Source: Saccharopolyspora erythraea
GTDB lineage: Bacteria > Actinomycetota > Actinomycetes > Mycobacteriales > Pseudonocardiaceae
Reading direction: 5' to 3'
NCBI RefSeq assembly: GCF_018141105.1
Contig: NZ_CP054839.1
Coordinates: 4,836,001-4,900,000, forward strand
Length of the DNA: 64,000 nucleotides
Part shown: positions 8,549 to 17,930 of the stretch, in pieces
Layout of the letters: every line of letters begins with the position of its first letter
How positions within the stretch are numbered: the first letter of the stretch is position 1
Notes under the pieces: model-generated
What the model saw: the letters and a program-made list of their open reading frames with translations, nothing else
What the model was told of the DNA's origin: nothing
The model's database searches: none
Program-made: the position numbers and the translations under genes

Positions 8549-8683
8549 TCAGTGCGAGCGGGCGCGCCGGACCAGGCCGGTCAGCGACGCCTTGAACTCG
8601 GTGGCACCGGCCTCGACCAGGTCGGTGAACATGATGGCACCCATGATCAGCACGAAGAACAGAGCAACGACAACGACGAACAC
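8549..8683 (-). CDS. Putative 44-residue membrane peptide
   Basis: The small frame starts with GTG and gives VFVVVVALFFVLIMGAIMF, one clear transmembrane segment, followed by a polar tail ending LTGLVRRARSH. AAGGGG lies 10 bases upstream and the third positions are strongly GC, except in the hydrophobic run. It ends 5 bases from the shared hairpin, as expected of a real convergent gene. No family recognised. It could be chance, but the membrane profile plus the terminator placement argue for a gene. Confidence 0.45.
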   Translation of the reverse strand: MFVVVVALFFVLIMGAIMFTDLVEAGATEFKASLTGLVRRARSH

Positions 8684-8915
8684 GATCTTCTCACCCCTTC
8701 ACCCCCTTGATCGCGCGTTACCGGAAAGCCGTTACAACACAACAGGAAAGTGAGCCGCGTCTCGTCACCGCGCGGCGGCGGCCGCGGCGGGCGCCGATCA
8801 GCTTGGCGGATCGCCCAACCGGGAGCGGCCAACGGTAGCGGTTCGCACAATGCGGCCCGCCCTGAGCGCTGCCTAGGGTCATCGCAACGCCGACCGACCC
8901 AGGAGGACATCGCCC

Positions 8916-8990
8916 ATGGCCGCCGAGTCCCCGGACCGCCACCGCCGCGGGCGCGCCGCCTCCGCCCGGCCGACCGGCGGGGTCGCCTGA
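8916..8990 (+). CDS. 24-codon ORF translationally coupled to the TrkA-like gene
   Basis: An ATG with an excellent ribosome site (AGGAGG, 9 bases upstream) opens a 24-codon frame (MAAESPDRHRRGRAASAR...) that ends in TGATG, so its stop overlaps the start of the next gene by one base. The downstream gene lacks its own ribosome site. The peptide is short, Arg- and Ala-rich and probably has no folded function; its likely role is to load ribosomes for the TrkA-like gene. Confidence 0.6.
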   Translation: MAAESPDRHRRGRAASARPTGGVA

Positions 8991-10315
8991 TGCGCCTGCT
9001 GCTGATCGGTGAGGACGACCTCGCCGACTCCGTCGCCGAGCACGCCGTCCGCTGGGGCGCGGAGCTGAGCCGGCTCGGCTCGCCCGCCGCCGCGGACCTC
9101 GCCGCCGCGCTCGCAGGCGAGGTCGACGTCGTGGTGATCGTGTCGCGCGACGACATCCGCGTGCTGCGCTACGCGCTGATGGTCGAGCACGCCAGGCCCG
9201 GCGTCGCCCTGCTGGTCACCCTCTTCGACCGGACCGTGGCGGGCGAGGTCGTCCGGTCGGTGCCCAACTGCAAGGTGATCGGGATGACCGAGGCGCTGGT
9301 GCCCGCCCTGCTCGGCCCGTGCATCGCCGACGAGCTCGTCAGCCTCACCTCGACCGCGTCCGGCCGCTACGTCGGCGTGGCGCGCACGCCGGCGGGCCTG
9401 TCCGCGGCGCCGCTGAGCAAGCACGAGATCGACGGCAGGCGCCCAGTGCGCAACTGGGTCCACGCCCAGCTCCGGCCGCTGGAGGGCACGACCCGGTCCC
9501 TGCTCGCCGGCCTGGCGGGCCTGCTGCTGGTGTTCCTGCTCGACACCGTGCTCGGCGTGCTTGTGCTGCACGAGCCGGCGGTGACCGCCGCGTGGAACGC
9601 GGCCAAGACTCTGACGACGGTCTCGGCCAGCCAAGCCGCCCAGCACGCCCCCGCCTGGTACCACGCGCTGTCGACGCTGACCCTGCTGTGCGTGCTGGGC
9701 TTCTCGGCGCTGTTCACCGCGGGCCTGGTCGACCGGATGACCTCGGGGCGCTTCACCGGCATCGTCGGCGCCCGCGCCGTTCCGCGCCGCGGCCACGTCA
9801 TCGTCGTCGGGCTCGGCCAGGTGGGCACCCGGCTGTGCATGGAGCTCCAGCGGCTGGGCATCGGCGTGGTGGCGGTGGAGCGCGACCGGTCGGCGCCGTG
9901 CGTGCCGCTGGCCAGATCTTTCGACATCCCGGTCATGTTCGGGCGGGGCGGCGACCGCTTCCTGCTGCGCAGGCTGTCCTTGCGCCGCGCCCGGGCGATC
10001 GTGGCGGTGTCCTCGGACGTGCTGGAGAACATCGCCGTGGCGGTGGCGGCCCGCGCGGTCGCCCCCGACCAGCGGATCGTGCTGCGCGCCGGGGGCGACG
10101 ACGACGTCACCTCCGAGTCGCAGTCGCTGTTCCGCATCGGCACCGCTTGCGACGTGAACCTGATCGGCGGGTCGTTCATCGCCGCCACCGCGCTGGGGCT
10201 CGCGCCCCTGACCACCTTCACCTCGGGCCACGACGTCCACGCGCTGCTGGCCGACGGCACGGTGGTCGACACCCGCGAGTGGGCCCGCCCCGGCGTGCCC
10301 GCGCACGCGCACTGA
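8990..10315 (+). CDS. TrkA-N (RCK-like) membrane protein related to potassium channels
   Basis: A 441-residue protein with an N-terminal Rossmann-like half (MRLLLIGEDDLADSVAEHAV, residues 1-130), two membrane helices (about 165-190 and 225-248) and a C-terminal TrkA-N NAD-binding domain with HVIVVGLGQVGTRLCMEL. This resembles two-helix potassium channels with an RCK domain, but the loop between the helices reads TLTTVSASQA where a channel would have TVGYG, so potassium selectivity is doubtful. The ATG overlaps the stop of a 24-codon upstream ORF (TGATG). It may be a nucleotide-gated channel of other selectivity or a sensor. Confidence 0.75.
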   Translation: MRLLLIGEDDLADSVAEHAVRWGAELSRLGSPAAADLAAALAGEVDVVVIVSRDDIRVLRYALMVEHARPGVALLVTLFDRTVAGEVVRSVPNCKVIGMTEALVPALLGPCIADELVSLTSTASGRYVGVARTPAGLSAAPLSKHEIDGRRPVRNWVHAQLRPLEGTTRSLLAGLAGLLLVFLLDTVLGVLVLHEPAVTAAWNAAKTLTTVSASQAAQHAPAWYHALSTLTLLCVLGFSALFTAGLVDRMTSGRFTGIVGARAVPRRGHVIVVGLGQVGTRLCMELQRLGIGVVAVERDRSAPCVPLARSFDIPVMFGRGGDRFLLRRLSLRRARAIVAVSSDVLENIAVAVAARAVAPDQRIVLRAGGDDDVTSESQSLFRIGTACDVNLIGGSFIAATALGLAPLTTFTSGHDVHALLADGTVVDTREWARPGVPAHAH

Positions 10316-10318
10316 TCC

Positions 10319-12820
10319 TCACTCGATGGCGATCGCGGCGAGCACGCTGGTCCCGGCCGCCCGTCGGGCCGGCCAGACCGCCGCGAGCACGCCGACCGCG
10401 ACCATCCCGGCCAGCGACAGCGCGATCGGCGTCCACGGGACCGTGAACGGCCACAGCGGCTGCCCGAGCATCACGTGCTGCATCACCGCGCCGACGCCGA
10501 GTCCGGAGGCGATCCCGAGCACGCCGCCGAACGCCGTGATGACCAGGCTTTCGAGCAGGACCGACCTTCGGACCACCGCACGGCCCGCACCCACCGCGCG
10601 CAGCATCCCGATCTCCCTCGTGCGTTCCACCACCGACAGCGCCAGTGTGTTGACCACGCCGGAGGCGGCGATCACGATGGCCAGCCCGAACATCGCGAAC
10701 ATGACGAGGAATCCGGCGTCCTGCTTCGCCACGCCGTCGGCGACGAGCGCCTCCCGGTCGAGGACCTCGACGTCGGGACGGTCGCGGAAGTGGGCTTCGA
10801 GCGCGCCGCGGGCCGCTTCCGGATCCGGACCGGTGGCGTACGCCGCGGCGACCCGCTCGCGCATGCCGGGTGGCGCGAGCGCGGCGTCGAAGAAGATGCT
10901 GGCCTGCAACTCCGTCGCCTCGTAGATCCCCGCCACGCGGGTGCGCAGCTCCCACCGGGGACCCATCGCCAGGGAGAACTCCTCCCCCGTGGTCAGCCCG
11001 AGCATGTCTGCCTGGTTGCGCGAGACGAGCACACCGCCACGCAGGTCCGCGGCACCGCCGGTCATCCGCAGCGGCAGGACCTCGCGCAGGTGCGCCGGGT
11101 CGACCGCCGAGACCACGCGCCTGGTGCTGCCACCCTCGTAGCGCACCTCCGCGAGGGCCTTGTGCTCGGCGAGCACGGTGCGGACGCCTGGCAGCCGCGC
11201 TGCGTCGGCGACGTCGGCGGCCGCCAGCGTCGTGTCCGCGGTCGGTTGCAGCGAACTTCCCGCCGCCGCCCGCAGCACGGTCGTCGTCGGTGCCACGTTG
11301 ACCCGGAACGTGGAGCCGATCAGCGTCGCGAACGTCGCGCTGACGGTGGCGAACGCGCACACCAGCGTCAGCCCGATCATCAGCGCGGTCGCGGTCCCGG
11401 CGGTGCGCCGGGGATCGCGCACCGCACCCCGCACGGCCAGTCGCAGAGCCGGGCCGCCGAACCGGTCGGCGATCCCGCGCAACGGCCGCAACACGGCGCC
11501 GCTGAGCGCAGGCGCCACCAGCACCACACCGAGCACTCCCACCGCCGCTCCGCCGAGGGCGACCAGGCGGGGGAACGTGTCGGAGCTGGGGTCGGCCGTG
11601 GCGAGCACGGCGATCCCTCCGCAGCCGAACGCGATCAGCCCGAGTCCGGTTCGCACACGCAGTTGCGCGGTGGGCACGACCGGGTCCGCGCGCAGCGCCG
11701 CCATCGGCGGGACCGCCGCCGCCCGGCGCGCCGATCCGTGTGCCGCGAGCACCGTCACGACGACACCGGCGAGGTAGCCGAGCAGGATTCCCAGCGGCGA
11801 GACCTCGAACGCCAGGTCCTCACCCGGGCGCAGCACGAGGATCAGCAGCGGGGCGAGTGCGGTGCCGAGCACCGCTCCTGCCGTCGCACCCACCAGCCCC
11901 AGCACCGCCGCCTCGGCGACGCCGCTGCGCAGGACCTGCCTGCGCCGGGCACCGATCGCCCGCAGCAGCGCGACCTGCCTGGTCCGCTGCGCGACCAGCA
12001 TCGAGAAGGTGTTGGCGATGACGAACATGCCGACCAGAAGCGCGACCCCGGCGAACGGCATCAGGGTGAGGCGCAACGACCACACGTCCGACGCCGCCTC
12101 GCGGACGGCCGCGTCGGACAGTTCCGCGCCCGTCACCGCCCGGTACCTGCCGGGGTCCAGCGCTCGCACCGACTCCGCAATGGCCTCCGGTGAAGCGCCC
12201 ACCAGTTCGACGCGGTCGAGCCGGTCGCCGAACAGCCGCGTCGCCGTCGTGCGGTCGTAGGCGAGCACCGGGGTGGTCTCGGAGTCCGGTGACTCCGAGG
12301 ACCGGGGGCCGAGGGTCCGGTAGTCGAACACACCGACCACCGCCGATGTCTCGGACTTCCCCGAGAGCAGCACTCGCACGCGGTCGCCGATCCGCAGTCC
12401 CGCTGACTCGGCCTGCTCCCGCGCGACGGCGACCTCGCCGCCGGTCGCGGGCGCACGCCCGGCGAGGAGGCTGAACCGCCCGGTGTCGTCCCACCCGGTG
12501 CCGGCCCGTTGCACCGGTCCCGGCACGAGCTTTCCGTCGCGCCCGATCAGACCGGCGCTTCCGGCCGGCACTCCGGCGGCACCGGCGACGCCCTCGACAC
12601 CCCTCAGGCGGTCGAGGTCGTCGGTGGTCAGCGGTTTGCCGTCACCCCGCACCACGACTCCGGCGTCGGATCGGGCCGCACCACCGACCAGGTTCGTGGC
12701 TATGGAGCCCGACATGGTCCAGCTCCCGACCACGGCAGCGGTCCCGAGCGCGATGGCCACCAGCGCCATCGCGACCCGGCCGCGGTGGGCGCGCAGGTCG
12801 CGCAGCATCGCCCGGAGCAT
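10319..12820 (-). CDS. ABC transporter permease, FtsX/MacB type, two FtsX domains
   Basis: An 833-residue permease starting [22 protein letters not shown]. It has an N-terminal helix, an extracytoplasmic MacB-like domain (about 45-240), a first FtsX block of three helices (about 260-400), a central helix pair, a second extracytoplasmic domain (about 520-690) and a final FtsX block ([15 protein letters not shown]-like segment near 730). The start ATG overlaps the stop of the ATPase gene (TGATG), so the two are translated together. Such pairs export lipids, peptides or antimicrobials or act in envelope stress rather than importing nutrients. Divergence from a NarL-type two-component system suggests regulation by it. 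Confidence 0.92.
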   Translation of the reverse strand: MLRAMLRDLRAHRGRVAMALVAIALGTAAVVGSWTMSGSIATNLVGGAARSDAGVVVRGDGKPLTTDDLDRLRGVEGVAGAAGVPAGSAGLIGRDGKLVPGPVQRAGTGWDDTGRFSLLAGRAPATGGEVAVAREQAESAGLRIGDRVRVLLSGKSETSAVVGVFDYRTLGPRSSESPDSETTPVLAYDRTTATRLFGDRLDRVELVGASPEAIAESVRALDPGRYRAVTGAELSDAAVREAASDVWSLRLTLMPFAGVALLVGMFVIANTFSMLVAQRTRQVALLRAIGARRRQVLRSGVAEAAVLGLVGATAGAVLGTALAPLLILVLRPGEDLAFEVSPLGILLGYLAGVVVTVLAAHGSARRAAAVPPMAALRADPVVPTAQLRVRTGLGLIAFGCGGIAVLATADPSSDTFPRLVALGGAAVGVLGVVLVAPALSGAVLRPLRGIADRFGGPALRLAVRGAVRDPRRTAGTATALMIGLTLVCAFATVSATFATLIGSTFRVNVAPTTTVLRAAAGSSLQPTADTTLAAADVADAARLPGVRTVLAEHKALAEVRYEGGSTRRVVSAVDPAHLREVLPLRMTGGAADLRGGVLVSRNQADMLGLTTGEEFSLAMGPRWELRTRVAGIYEATELQASIFFDAALAPPGMRERVAAAYATGPDPEAARGALEAHFRDRPDVEVLDREALVADGVAKQDAGFLVMFAMFGLAIVIAASGVVNTLALSVVERTREIGMLRAVGAGRAVVRRSVLLESLVITAFGGVLGIASGLGVGAVMQHVMLGQPLWPFTVPWTPIALSLAGMVAVGVLAAVWPARRAAGTSVLAAIAIE

Positions 12821-13563
12821 CAGGCCCCCACCCCTTCCAGCGACTTCAGCCGGTCGAGCACGCCTTCTGCGGTGGGCGAGGCCATCTCGTCGACGATGCG
12901 CCCGTCGGCGAGCAACAGCACCCGGTCGGCCTGCGCCGCCGCGGCGGGATCGTGGGTGACCACGACGACCGTGCGGCCCAGCTCGTCGACACCGCGTCGC
13001 AGCAAGGAAAGGAGCTCTGCCGAGGAGCGGGAGTCCAGCGAGCCGGTCGGCTCGTCGGCGAACACCACGTCCGGTCTGGTCACCAGGGCCCGCGCGCATG
13101 CGACCCGCTGTTGCTGCCCGCCGGAGAGCTGGCTCGGACGGTGGTGCAGGCGCTCCCGCAGTCCGACCGCGTCGATGATCGCCTCGACAGCCGCGCGGTC
13201 GGGGGCGCGCCCGGCGAGCTCCAGCGGCAGCACGATGTTCTCCCAGGCGGTCAGGGTCGGGATCAGGTTGAACGCCTGGAAGACGAACCCGACCCGGTCG
13301 CGGCGAAGCGTGGTCAGCTCGTCGTCGGACAACGCGCTCACCTCGGTCGTGCCGATCCAGGCCTGCCCATCGGAAGGGCGGTCGAGTCCGGCGGCGCAGT
13401 GCATGAGCGTGGACTTGCCGGACCCGGACGGGCCCATGATGGCGGTGAACCGCTGCTGCTCGAAGTCGACGTCGACGTGGTCGAGCGCGACCACCCTCGC
13501 GTCGTCGTCTCCGTACGTCTTGGTCAGCCCACGCGTCCGCACGGCGGGCATCTGCTGTGTCAT
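12820..13563 (-). CDS. ABC transporter ATP-binding protein, LolD/MacB family
   Basis: A 247-residue ATPase with Walker [11 protein letters not shown]-loop, signature [15 protein letters not shown], Walker [13 protein letters not shown] and the H-loop VVVVTHD. It energises the FtsX-type permease encoded immediately downstream with overlapping codons. The start is taken as ATG 13563 ([15 protein letters not shown]); another in-frame ATG at 13575 is possible, and neither has a clear ribosome site. Confidence 0.93.
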   Translation of the reverse strand: MTQQMPAVRTRGLTKTYGDDDARVVALDHVDVDFEQQRFTAIMGPSGSGKSTLMHCAAGLDRPSDGQAWIGTTEVSALSDDELTTLRRDRVGFVFQAFNLIPTLTAWENIVLPLELAGRAPDRAAVEAIIDAVGLRERLHHRPSQLSGGQQQRVACARALVTRPDVVFADEPTGSLDSRSSAELLSLLRRGVDELGRTVVVVTHDPAAAAQADRVLLLADGRIVDEMASPTAEGVLDRLKSLEGVGA

Positions 13564-13683
13564 GGCCGCAAGCATCGGGTTCCGGACAACGGTGGCACGT
13601 CGGCCGGACGACGGCGGGATCCGTCACTTTAGTAGCGGTCGGCCGTCGACTCCCGGTGGAAGATCCCTCCCGCGCCGGGCGGC

Positions 13684-13689
13684 TAGGCT
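13684..13689 (+). promoter_or_regulatory. -10 box suggesting leaderless histidine kinase mRNA
   Basis: TAGGCT ends 6 bases before the GTG start of the histidine kinase gene, the spacing expected if transcription begins at the start codon. There is no Shine-Dalgarno sequence upstream of this GTG. The -35 region is poor. Confidence 0.45.
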
Positions 13690-13695
13690 CGCCCG

Positions 13696-14895
13696 GTGAC
13701 GCGTGGGGAGCCGTTGGTGGTCGTGCAGTGGCCGTGGCTTCGCGACGCCGGACGCTGGGCGGTGGCCTGTGCGGTCTTGTGTCTCACCTTCCTCACCCTC
13801 GTCTCGCCGGTCTCGCCCACGACGACCGCGCTCCTCAACGCCTCGCCGGTTTCCGAGTTCGCCGTGACCGCCACCATCGCTGTGCTCTCCGCCGCCGGGG
13901 TTCTGCTGGCGCCGCGCTGGCACTGGCCCCTGTTCGCGGTCGCCTTCGCGGCCGTGGTCGTGCAGTCGACCTCCGCCGCGCTGGCCGTCGCCTCGTACTA
14001 CGCCGCAACGACGATCCGGCGACCGGTCGGCCTGGCCGGTTACGCGACCGCCGCGGCTGCCGCCGTGGTCGTCCCGGTCGCGGTCCGCTCGCTGATCGCG
14101 GTACCGGGCGGGGACGGGGACGCGGTCACCAGTGCGCTCGGCGGTGTGGTGCTCGTGGTGGTGCTGCCGGTGGTGCTCGGCCTGTGGACCAACGCCCGCA
14201 AGCAGGTCCTCGCGGGACTGGAGGAGCGCGCCGAACAGCTCGAACGGGAGCAGGCCGCACGCGCCGAGCAAACCAGGGCGAAGGAGCGGGCCCGCATCGC
14301 GCGGGAGATGCACGACGTCGTCGCGCACCGTGTGTCGCTGATCGTGCTGCATGCCGGGGCGATCGAGGTCAACACAGCCGAGGAAGGCACCGCCGCCGAA
14401 GCCGGGTTCATCCGTGAAACCGGACGCGAAGCACTCTCCCAACTGCGGGGAGTGCTGGGGGTCCTGCGCTCCCCCGGCGCGGATGCCGCCCTCGAACCGC
14501 AGCCCTCCCTGGCCGACCTGGACCGGCTCCTCGACAAGTCGAGAGCCGCCGGGATCCCGGTGGTGCGCCGGGACGAAGGCGACACCACCGCGCTGCCCGC
14601 GATGGTCGAGCACACCGCCTACCGCGTGGTGCAGGAAGCGCTGACCAACGTCCACAAGCACGCCGGCGAGGTGCGCACCGACGTCGTGCTGCGCCACGGG
14701 GCGTCCACTCTGGAGGTGACCGTGCACAACGCCGGACCGGCCCGCCGCACCGTGTCGCTGCCCAGCAGCGGGCTCGGCCTGGTCGGGTTGCGCGAACGGG
14801 TCGGGCTGCTCGGCGGCCGGTTCCACGCGGGCACCGGACTCGACGGCGGTTTCACCGTGACCGCGGTGCTCCCGCTGTGGGAGGAGCAGCTGTGA
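13696..14895 (+). CDS. Sensor histidine kinase, NarL/LiaS-like
   Basis: A 399-residue membrane kinase. About five hydrophobic helices occupy residues 20-165, then a short coiled coil (170-200), the HisKA_3 block [16 protein letters not shown] with phospho-acceptor His206, and an HATPase domain with the N-box [18 protein letters not shown] and G-box [16 protein letters not shown]. The lack of a large extracellular domain suggests it senses the membrane or its neighbour transporter. GTG start, apparently leaderless. It overlaps the response regulator gene by GTGA and is divergent from the ABC exporter. Confidence 0.93.
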   Translation: MTRGEPLVVVQWPWLRDAGRWAVACAVLCLTFLTLVSPVSPTTTALLNASPVSEFAVTATIAVLSAAGVLLAPRWHWPLFAVAFAAVVVQSTSAALAVASYYAATTIRRPVGLAGYATAAAAAVVVPVAVRSLIAVPGGDGDAVTSALGGVVLVVVLPVVLGLWTNARKQVLAGLEERAEQLEREQAARAEQTRAKERARIAREMHDVVAHRVSLIVLHAGAIEVNTAEEGTAAEAGFIRETGREALSQLRGVLGVLRSPGADAALEPQPSLADLDRLLDKSRAAGIPVVRRDEGDTTALPAMVEHTAYRVVQEALTNVHKHAGEVRTDVVLRHGASTLEVTVHNAGPARRTVSLPSSGLGLVGLRERVGLLGGRFHAGTGLDGGFTVTAVLPLWEEQL

Positions 14896-15536
14896 TCCGG
14901 GTGCTCATCGCCGACGACGAGGTGCTGGTGCGCACCGGCCTTCGGATGATCCTCGAACCCGCCGAGGGCATCGAGGTGGTGGCCGAGGCCGCCGACGGAC
15001 GCGACGCGCTCGACGCGGTGGCGCGGCACCGTGTCGACGTGGTGCTGATGGACGTCCGGATGCCCGGTGTGGACGGCCTTTCGGCCGCGGGCGAGCTCGC
15101 GCGCCGCGCCGACGCCCCCAAGGTGGTCATGCTCACCACCTTCGACCTCGACGAGTACGTGCACAGCGCGCTGCGCGCGGGCGCGGTCGGCTTCCTGCTC
15201 AAGGACACGCCGCCCCGCGACCTGGTCGCCGCGATCCGCACCGTCGCGGCGGGCAGCGCGATGCTGGCTCCCACCGTCACCAAGCGTTTGATCAGCAGGT
15301 TCGCCGGTATGGGGCCATCGAGGGCGCAAGCCGCCCTGGCGAGGCTGGCGGCCCTGACCGATCGGGAGAGCGCGGTGGTCCAGGCCGTCGCACGCGGTCT
15401 TTCCAACGCCGAGATCGGCCGCGAGCTGGTGATGAGCGAAGCCACGGTCAAGGCACACGTCAGCCGGTCGCTGACCAAGCTGGGGGTGACCAACCGGGTG
15501 CAGGTCGCACTGCTGGTCCGCGACTCGCAGGACTAG
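14892..15536 (+). CDS. NarL/FixJ-type response regulator
   Basis: A 214-residue regulator starting with GTG ([13 protein letters not shown]) inside the kinase stop codon. Receiver: Asp8-Asp9, phospho-acceptor Asp54 (VLMDVRMPG), Thr82 and Lys104. The output domain is a complete LuxR-type helix-turn-helix (TDRESAVVQAVARGLSNAEIG, recognition helix SEATVKAHVSRSLTKLGV). It should act with the adjacent kinase and plausibly controls the divergent FtsX exporter. A hairpin follows about 28 bases after the stop. Confidence 0.95.
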   Translation: MIRVLIADDEVLVRTGLRMILEPAEGIEVVAEAADGRDALDAVARHRVDVVLMDVRMPGVDGLSAAGELARRADAPKVVMLTTFDLDEYVHSALRAGAVGFLLKDTPPRDLVAAIRTVAAGSAMLAPTVTKRLISRFAGMGPSRAQAALARLAALTDRESAVVQAVARGLSNAEIGRELVMSEATVKAHVSRSLTKLGVTNRVQVALLVRDSQD

Positions 15537-15564
15537 GACCGGACGCACTCGCACGTTCCTGGTG

Positions 15565-15586
15565 TCGCGATTGCCCGGAATCGCGA
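15565..15586. terminator. Hairpin after the two-component genes
   Basis: TCGCGATT-GCCCGG-AATCGCGA, a perfect 8-bp stem 28 bases after the response regulator stop. No T run follows, so it could be a weak terminator or an operator for the next gene. Confidence 0.4.
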
Positions 15587-15642
15587 TCTGGCCTGATCAC
15601 GGATTGCTACGATCTGTGCCCGGCTGGTCACCTGGAGAGGTC

Positions 15643-16619
15643 ATGGGCAGGCGCGAGCGCAGAGTTCGGGTGGCGGGGGCCGGTCGGCGGACGCCGCCGC
15701 GGAACCACGGCAAGTGGTGGGCGATCGGCGGAACGGTCGCCACCGTGGTCGTGATACCGCTGGTGATCGCGCTTGTGAGTGCGCAGTACGGCGCGTGGGT
15801 GACCTCGGAGCAGGCTCCGGCGCAGGAAGTCCGCGCGCAGGAATCCGTCAAGCGGTACGAGGACGCCCAGCTGGAGACCGAACCACCGGTGGTGGCGCGC
15901 GTCGAGCAGCTGTGGGACGTCAACGGCGACGGGTGGAACTGGGTGTTCGAGAAGGCCCTGTCCCCCGCCGACATCGCCGAGGCCGGACGCATCTCGGCGC
16001 GGTTGGAGAGCGCCGACCTCGGTAATGGCCCCACCAGCCAGGAGGAGACCGCCGCCGAGCAGATGGCCGCGCTGGGTGGTCAGCGCTTCCTCTCCGCGTG
16101 CCTTCCGGCCTGCGGCAGCGCGACCAGGTACAAGGTGGTGCTGACCGGGCATCGCCGCGAAACCGTGCCGTGGTCGCGATGCGGGCCCGTGTGCTGGAAC
16201 GGCTGCCCGTGCCCGACGGCACCATGCTCTACGGCGGCACCCAGGGCGGTGAAGAGCTGGAGCGCGTGATGGTCGACCTCGACGCCGACGGCGCCGTGCG
16301 CACCTTCTACGAGGAGACCCAGACGAGCACGCCATACCTGCACACCCACAACCTCACCCTGGCGAAGGACGAGCAGGAAGGCTTCGAGCTGACCGCTCTC
16401 ACCAGCGAATGCCGGTGCAAGTGGGAACTCGTGGTCACCACCGAGTACCGGGGCCAGCGCGGAGACGTCGTGGTCCGCAGCGACGGCACGGCGAACGGCG
16501 CACCGTTCGAGACGGTGAGCGCCGATGCGCCGCGGTTCGGCGCGATCGTCGACGGCGAGCAGCGCGGCGGCGAGTTCTCCTACGACTACATGGGGAACTG
16601 GTTGCCCATGGGCGGCTGA
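15643..16619 (+). pseudogene. Membrane-anchored hypothetical protein broken by one frameshift
   Basis: The reading frame from ATG 15643 (MGRRERRVRVAGAG) encodes a basic N-terminus, one transmembrane helix at about residues 29-49 and an extracytoplasmic part, then loses sense near 16150-16160. The continuation lies in another frame (VVAMRARVLERLPVPDG through LPMGG, stop 16617-16619). Adding one base restores a single 325-residue protein, so one base seems to be missing around 16150. The downstream half keeps well-behaved codon use, which suggests recent damage or a sequence error. No function is recognised; paired cysteines (CLPACG) fit an exported domain. Confidence 0.65.
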
Positions 16620-16672
16620 CCGCGTTCAGCCCGGTTGTGTGCCTGGCCGCCCACCGCCGACGGAATCGCCGG

Positions 16673-17842
16673 TCAGCCGAGCAGTCCACGCGCGGCCAGG
16701 TTCGTCATCAGCGAGCCGATGCCGAACGTCCACTCCGGACACTTCTCGGCGTGGTTCACCCGGTTGGCCAGCGTGCCCAGGCGGGGCGAGGAGATCCGCA
16801 CGACGTCGCCGAGGTGGTGGGTGAAGCCCCCGCCCTCGGCGTCGCGGTCCTCGGTCGGCGCGAACAGCGTGCCGGTGTAGAGCATGATGCCGTCCGGGTA
16901 CTGGTGGTGGCGCCCGATCGTCGCGGCGACCAGCTCGAGCACGTCGCGGCTGATCTCGCGCATCGAGCTCAGCGCGTCCAGCACGAACCCGTCCTCGCCG
17001 ACGACCTCCAGGCGCACGTCGGTGCGGCGCACCTCGTCGAGGCCGAAGCTGTCGTCGAACAGCCGCAGGAACGGCCCCATCGCGGCGGAGGCGTTGTTGT
17101 CCTTGGCCTTGGGCAGCAGCAGCGCGCTGCGGCCCTCGACGTCGCGCAGGTTCACGTCGTTGCCCAGCGTCGCCCCGGTGATCCGCCCGTCGGAGCGGAC
17201 CGCTAGCACCAGCTCGGGTTCGGGGTTGTTCCACCGCGAGTCCTCGGCCACCCCGACCTCGGCGCCGGTCCCGACCGCGGCCAGCACCGGTGCCTTGGTG
17301 AAGACCTCCGGGTCCGGCCCGAGCCCGACCTCGAGGTACTGCGACCAAAGGCCGTCGCGGACCATCCACTCCTTCACCGCCGCCGCTTCGGGCGAGCCCG
17401 GGTCGACCACGGCCAGCGTGCCGCCGATCGCGGCCTCGACCTGCGCCCGGATCAGCGCGGACCGCTCGGGGTCGCCCGCCGCGCGCTCCTCGATGACCCG
17501 CTCCAGCATGCTGCGCACGAAGGTCACCCCGGCCGCCTTGATCACCTGCAGGTCGGCGGGTGCGAGCAGGTGCGGGCCCCTGCGGTCGCCGAGGGTGTTG
17601 TCCAGGACCTCGGCCAGCGGCCAGCTCTTGCGCGCCTGGGCGGTGCGCGCCAGCTTCGCCGGGTCTTCGGACTCCAGCAGCCGCGACAGGGTCGGCGCGG
17701 CACCGGAGATGTCGAGCAGCTCGTCACCGGCGACCACGACGACGCTCGGCCCCTGCTCCTCGGGATCGTGCACCCGCCCCACCAGCAGGGCGGTCCGCCA
17801 GTCGGCGGGAAGGACGTCGAACGGGCTGTTGACCAGGGACAC
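16673..17842 (-). CDS. Fumarylacetoacetate hydrolase family protein
   Basis: A 389-residue member of the FAH superfamily in the long subgroup that includes 2-keto-3-deoxy-sugar acid dehydratases. Diagnostic segments are EDSRWNNPEPELVLAV, TLGNDVNLRDVEGRSALLLPKAK (metal-binding core) and a C-terminal GDVVRISSPRLGTLANRV. GTG start with GAGGTGAG upstream. It should act on a 2-oxo acid from sugar-acid or aromatic catabolism in the cytosol. It lies 88 bases after the acyl-CoA ligase gene on the same strand, so the two may be co-transcribed. The substrate cannot be fixed from sequence. Confidence 0.85.
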   Translation of the reverse strand: MSLVNSPFDVLPADWRTALLVGRVHDPEEQGPSVVVVAGDELLDISGAAPTLSRLLESEDPAKLARTAQARKSWPLAEVLDNTLGDRRGPHLLAPADLQVIKAAGVTFVRSMLERVIEERAAGDPERSALIRAQVEAAIGGTLAVVDPGSPEAAAVKEWMVRDGLWSQYLEVGLGPDPEVFTKAPVLAAVGTGAEVGVAEDSRWNNPEPELVLAVRSDGRITGATLGNDVNLRDVEGRSALLLPKAKDNNASAAMGPFLRLFDDSFGLDEVRRTDVRLEVVGEDGFVLDALSSMREISRDVLELVAATIGRHHQYPDGIMLYTGTLFAPTEDRDAEGGGFTHHLGDVVRISSPRLGTLANRVNHAEKCPEWTFGIGSLMTNLAARGLLG

Positions 17843-17930
17843 CGCTCACCTCGCAGAGATCCGGCCGTAGGCGGTCCGACTAATCTCTACCACGCCGGGC
17901 GGCGGGTCGAACAGTTTCCGGGATGCCGGT

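Noticed and set aside
10319-13627. Single 1102-codon minus-strand frame spanning permease and ATPase
   Set aside because: The permease domain starts at 12820; the upstream part of this frame is out of phase with the real ATPase gene.
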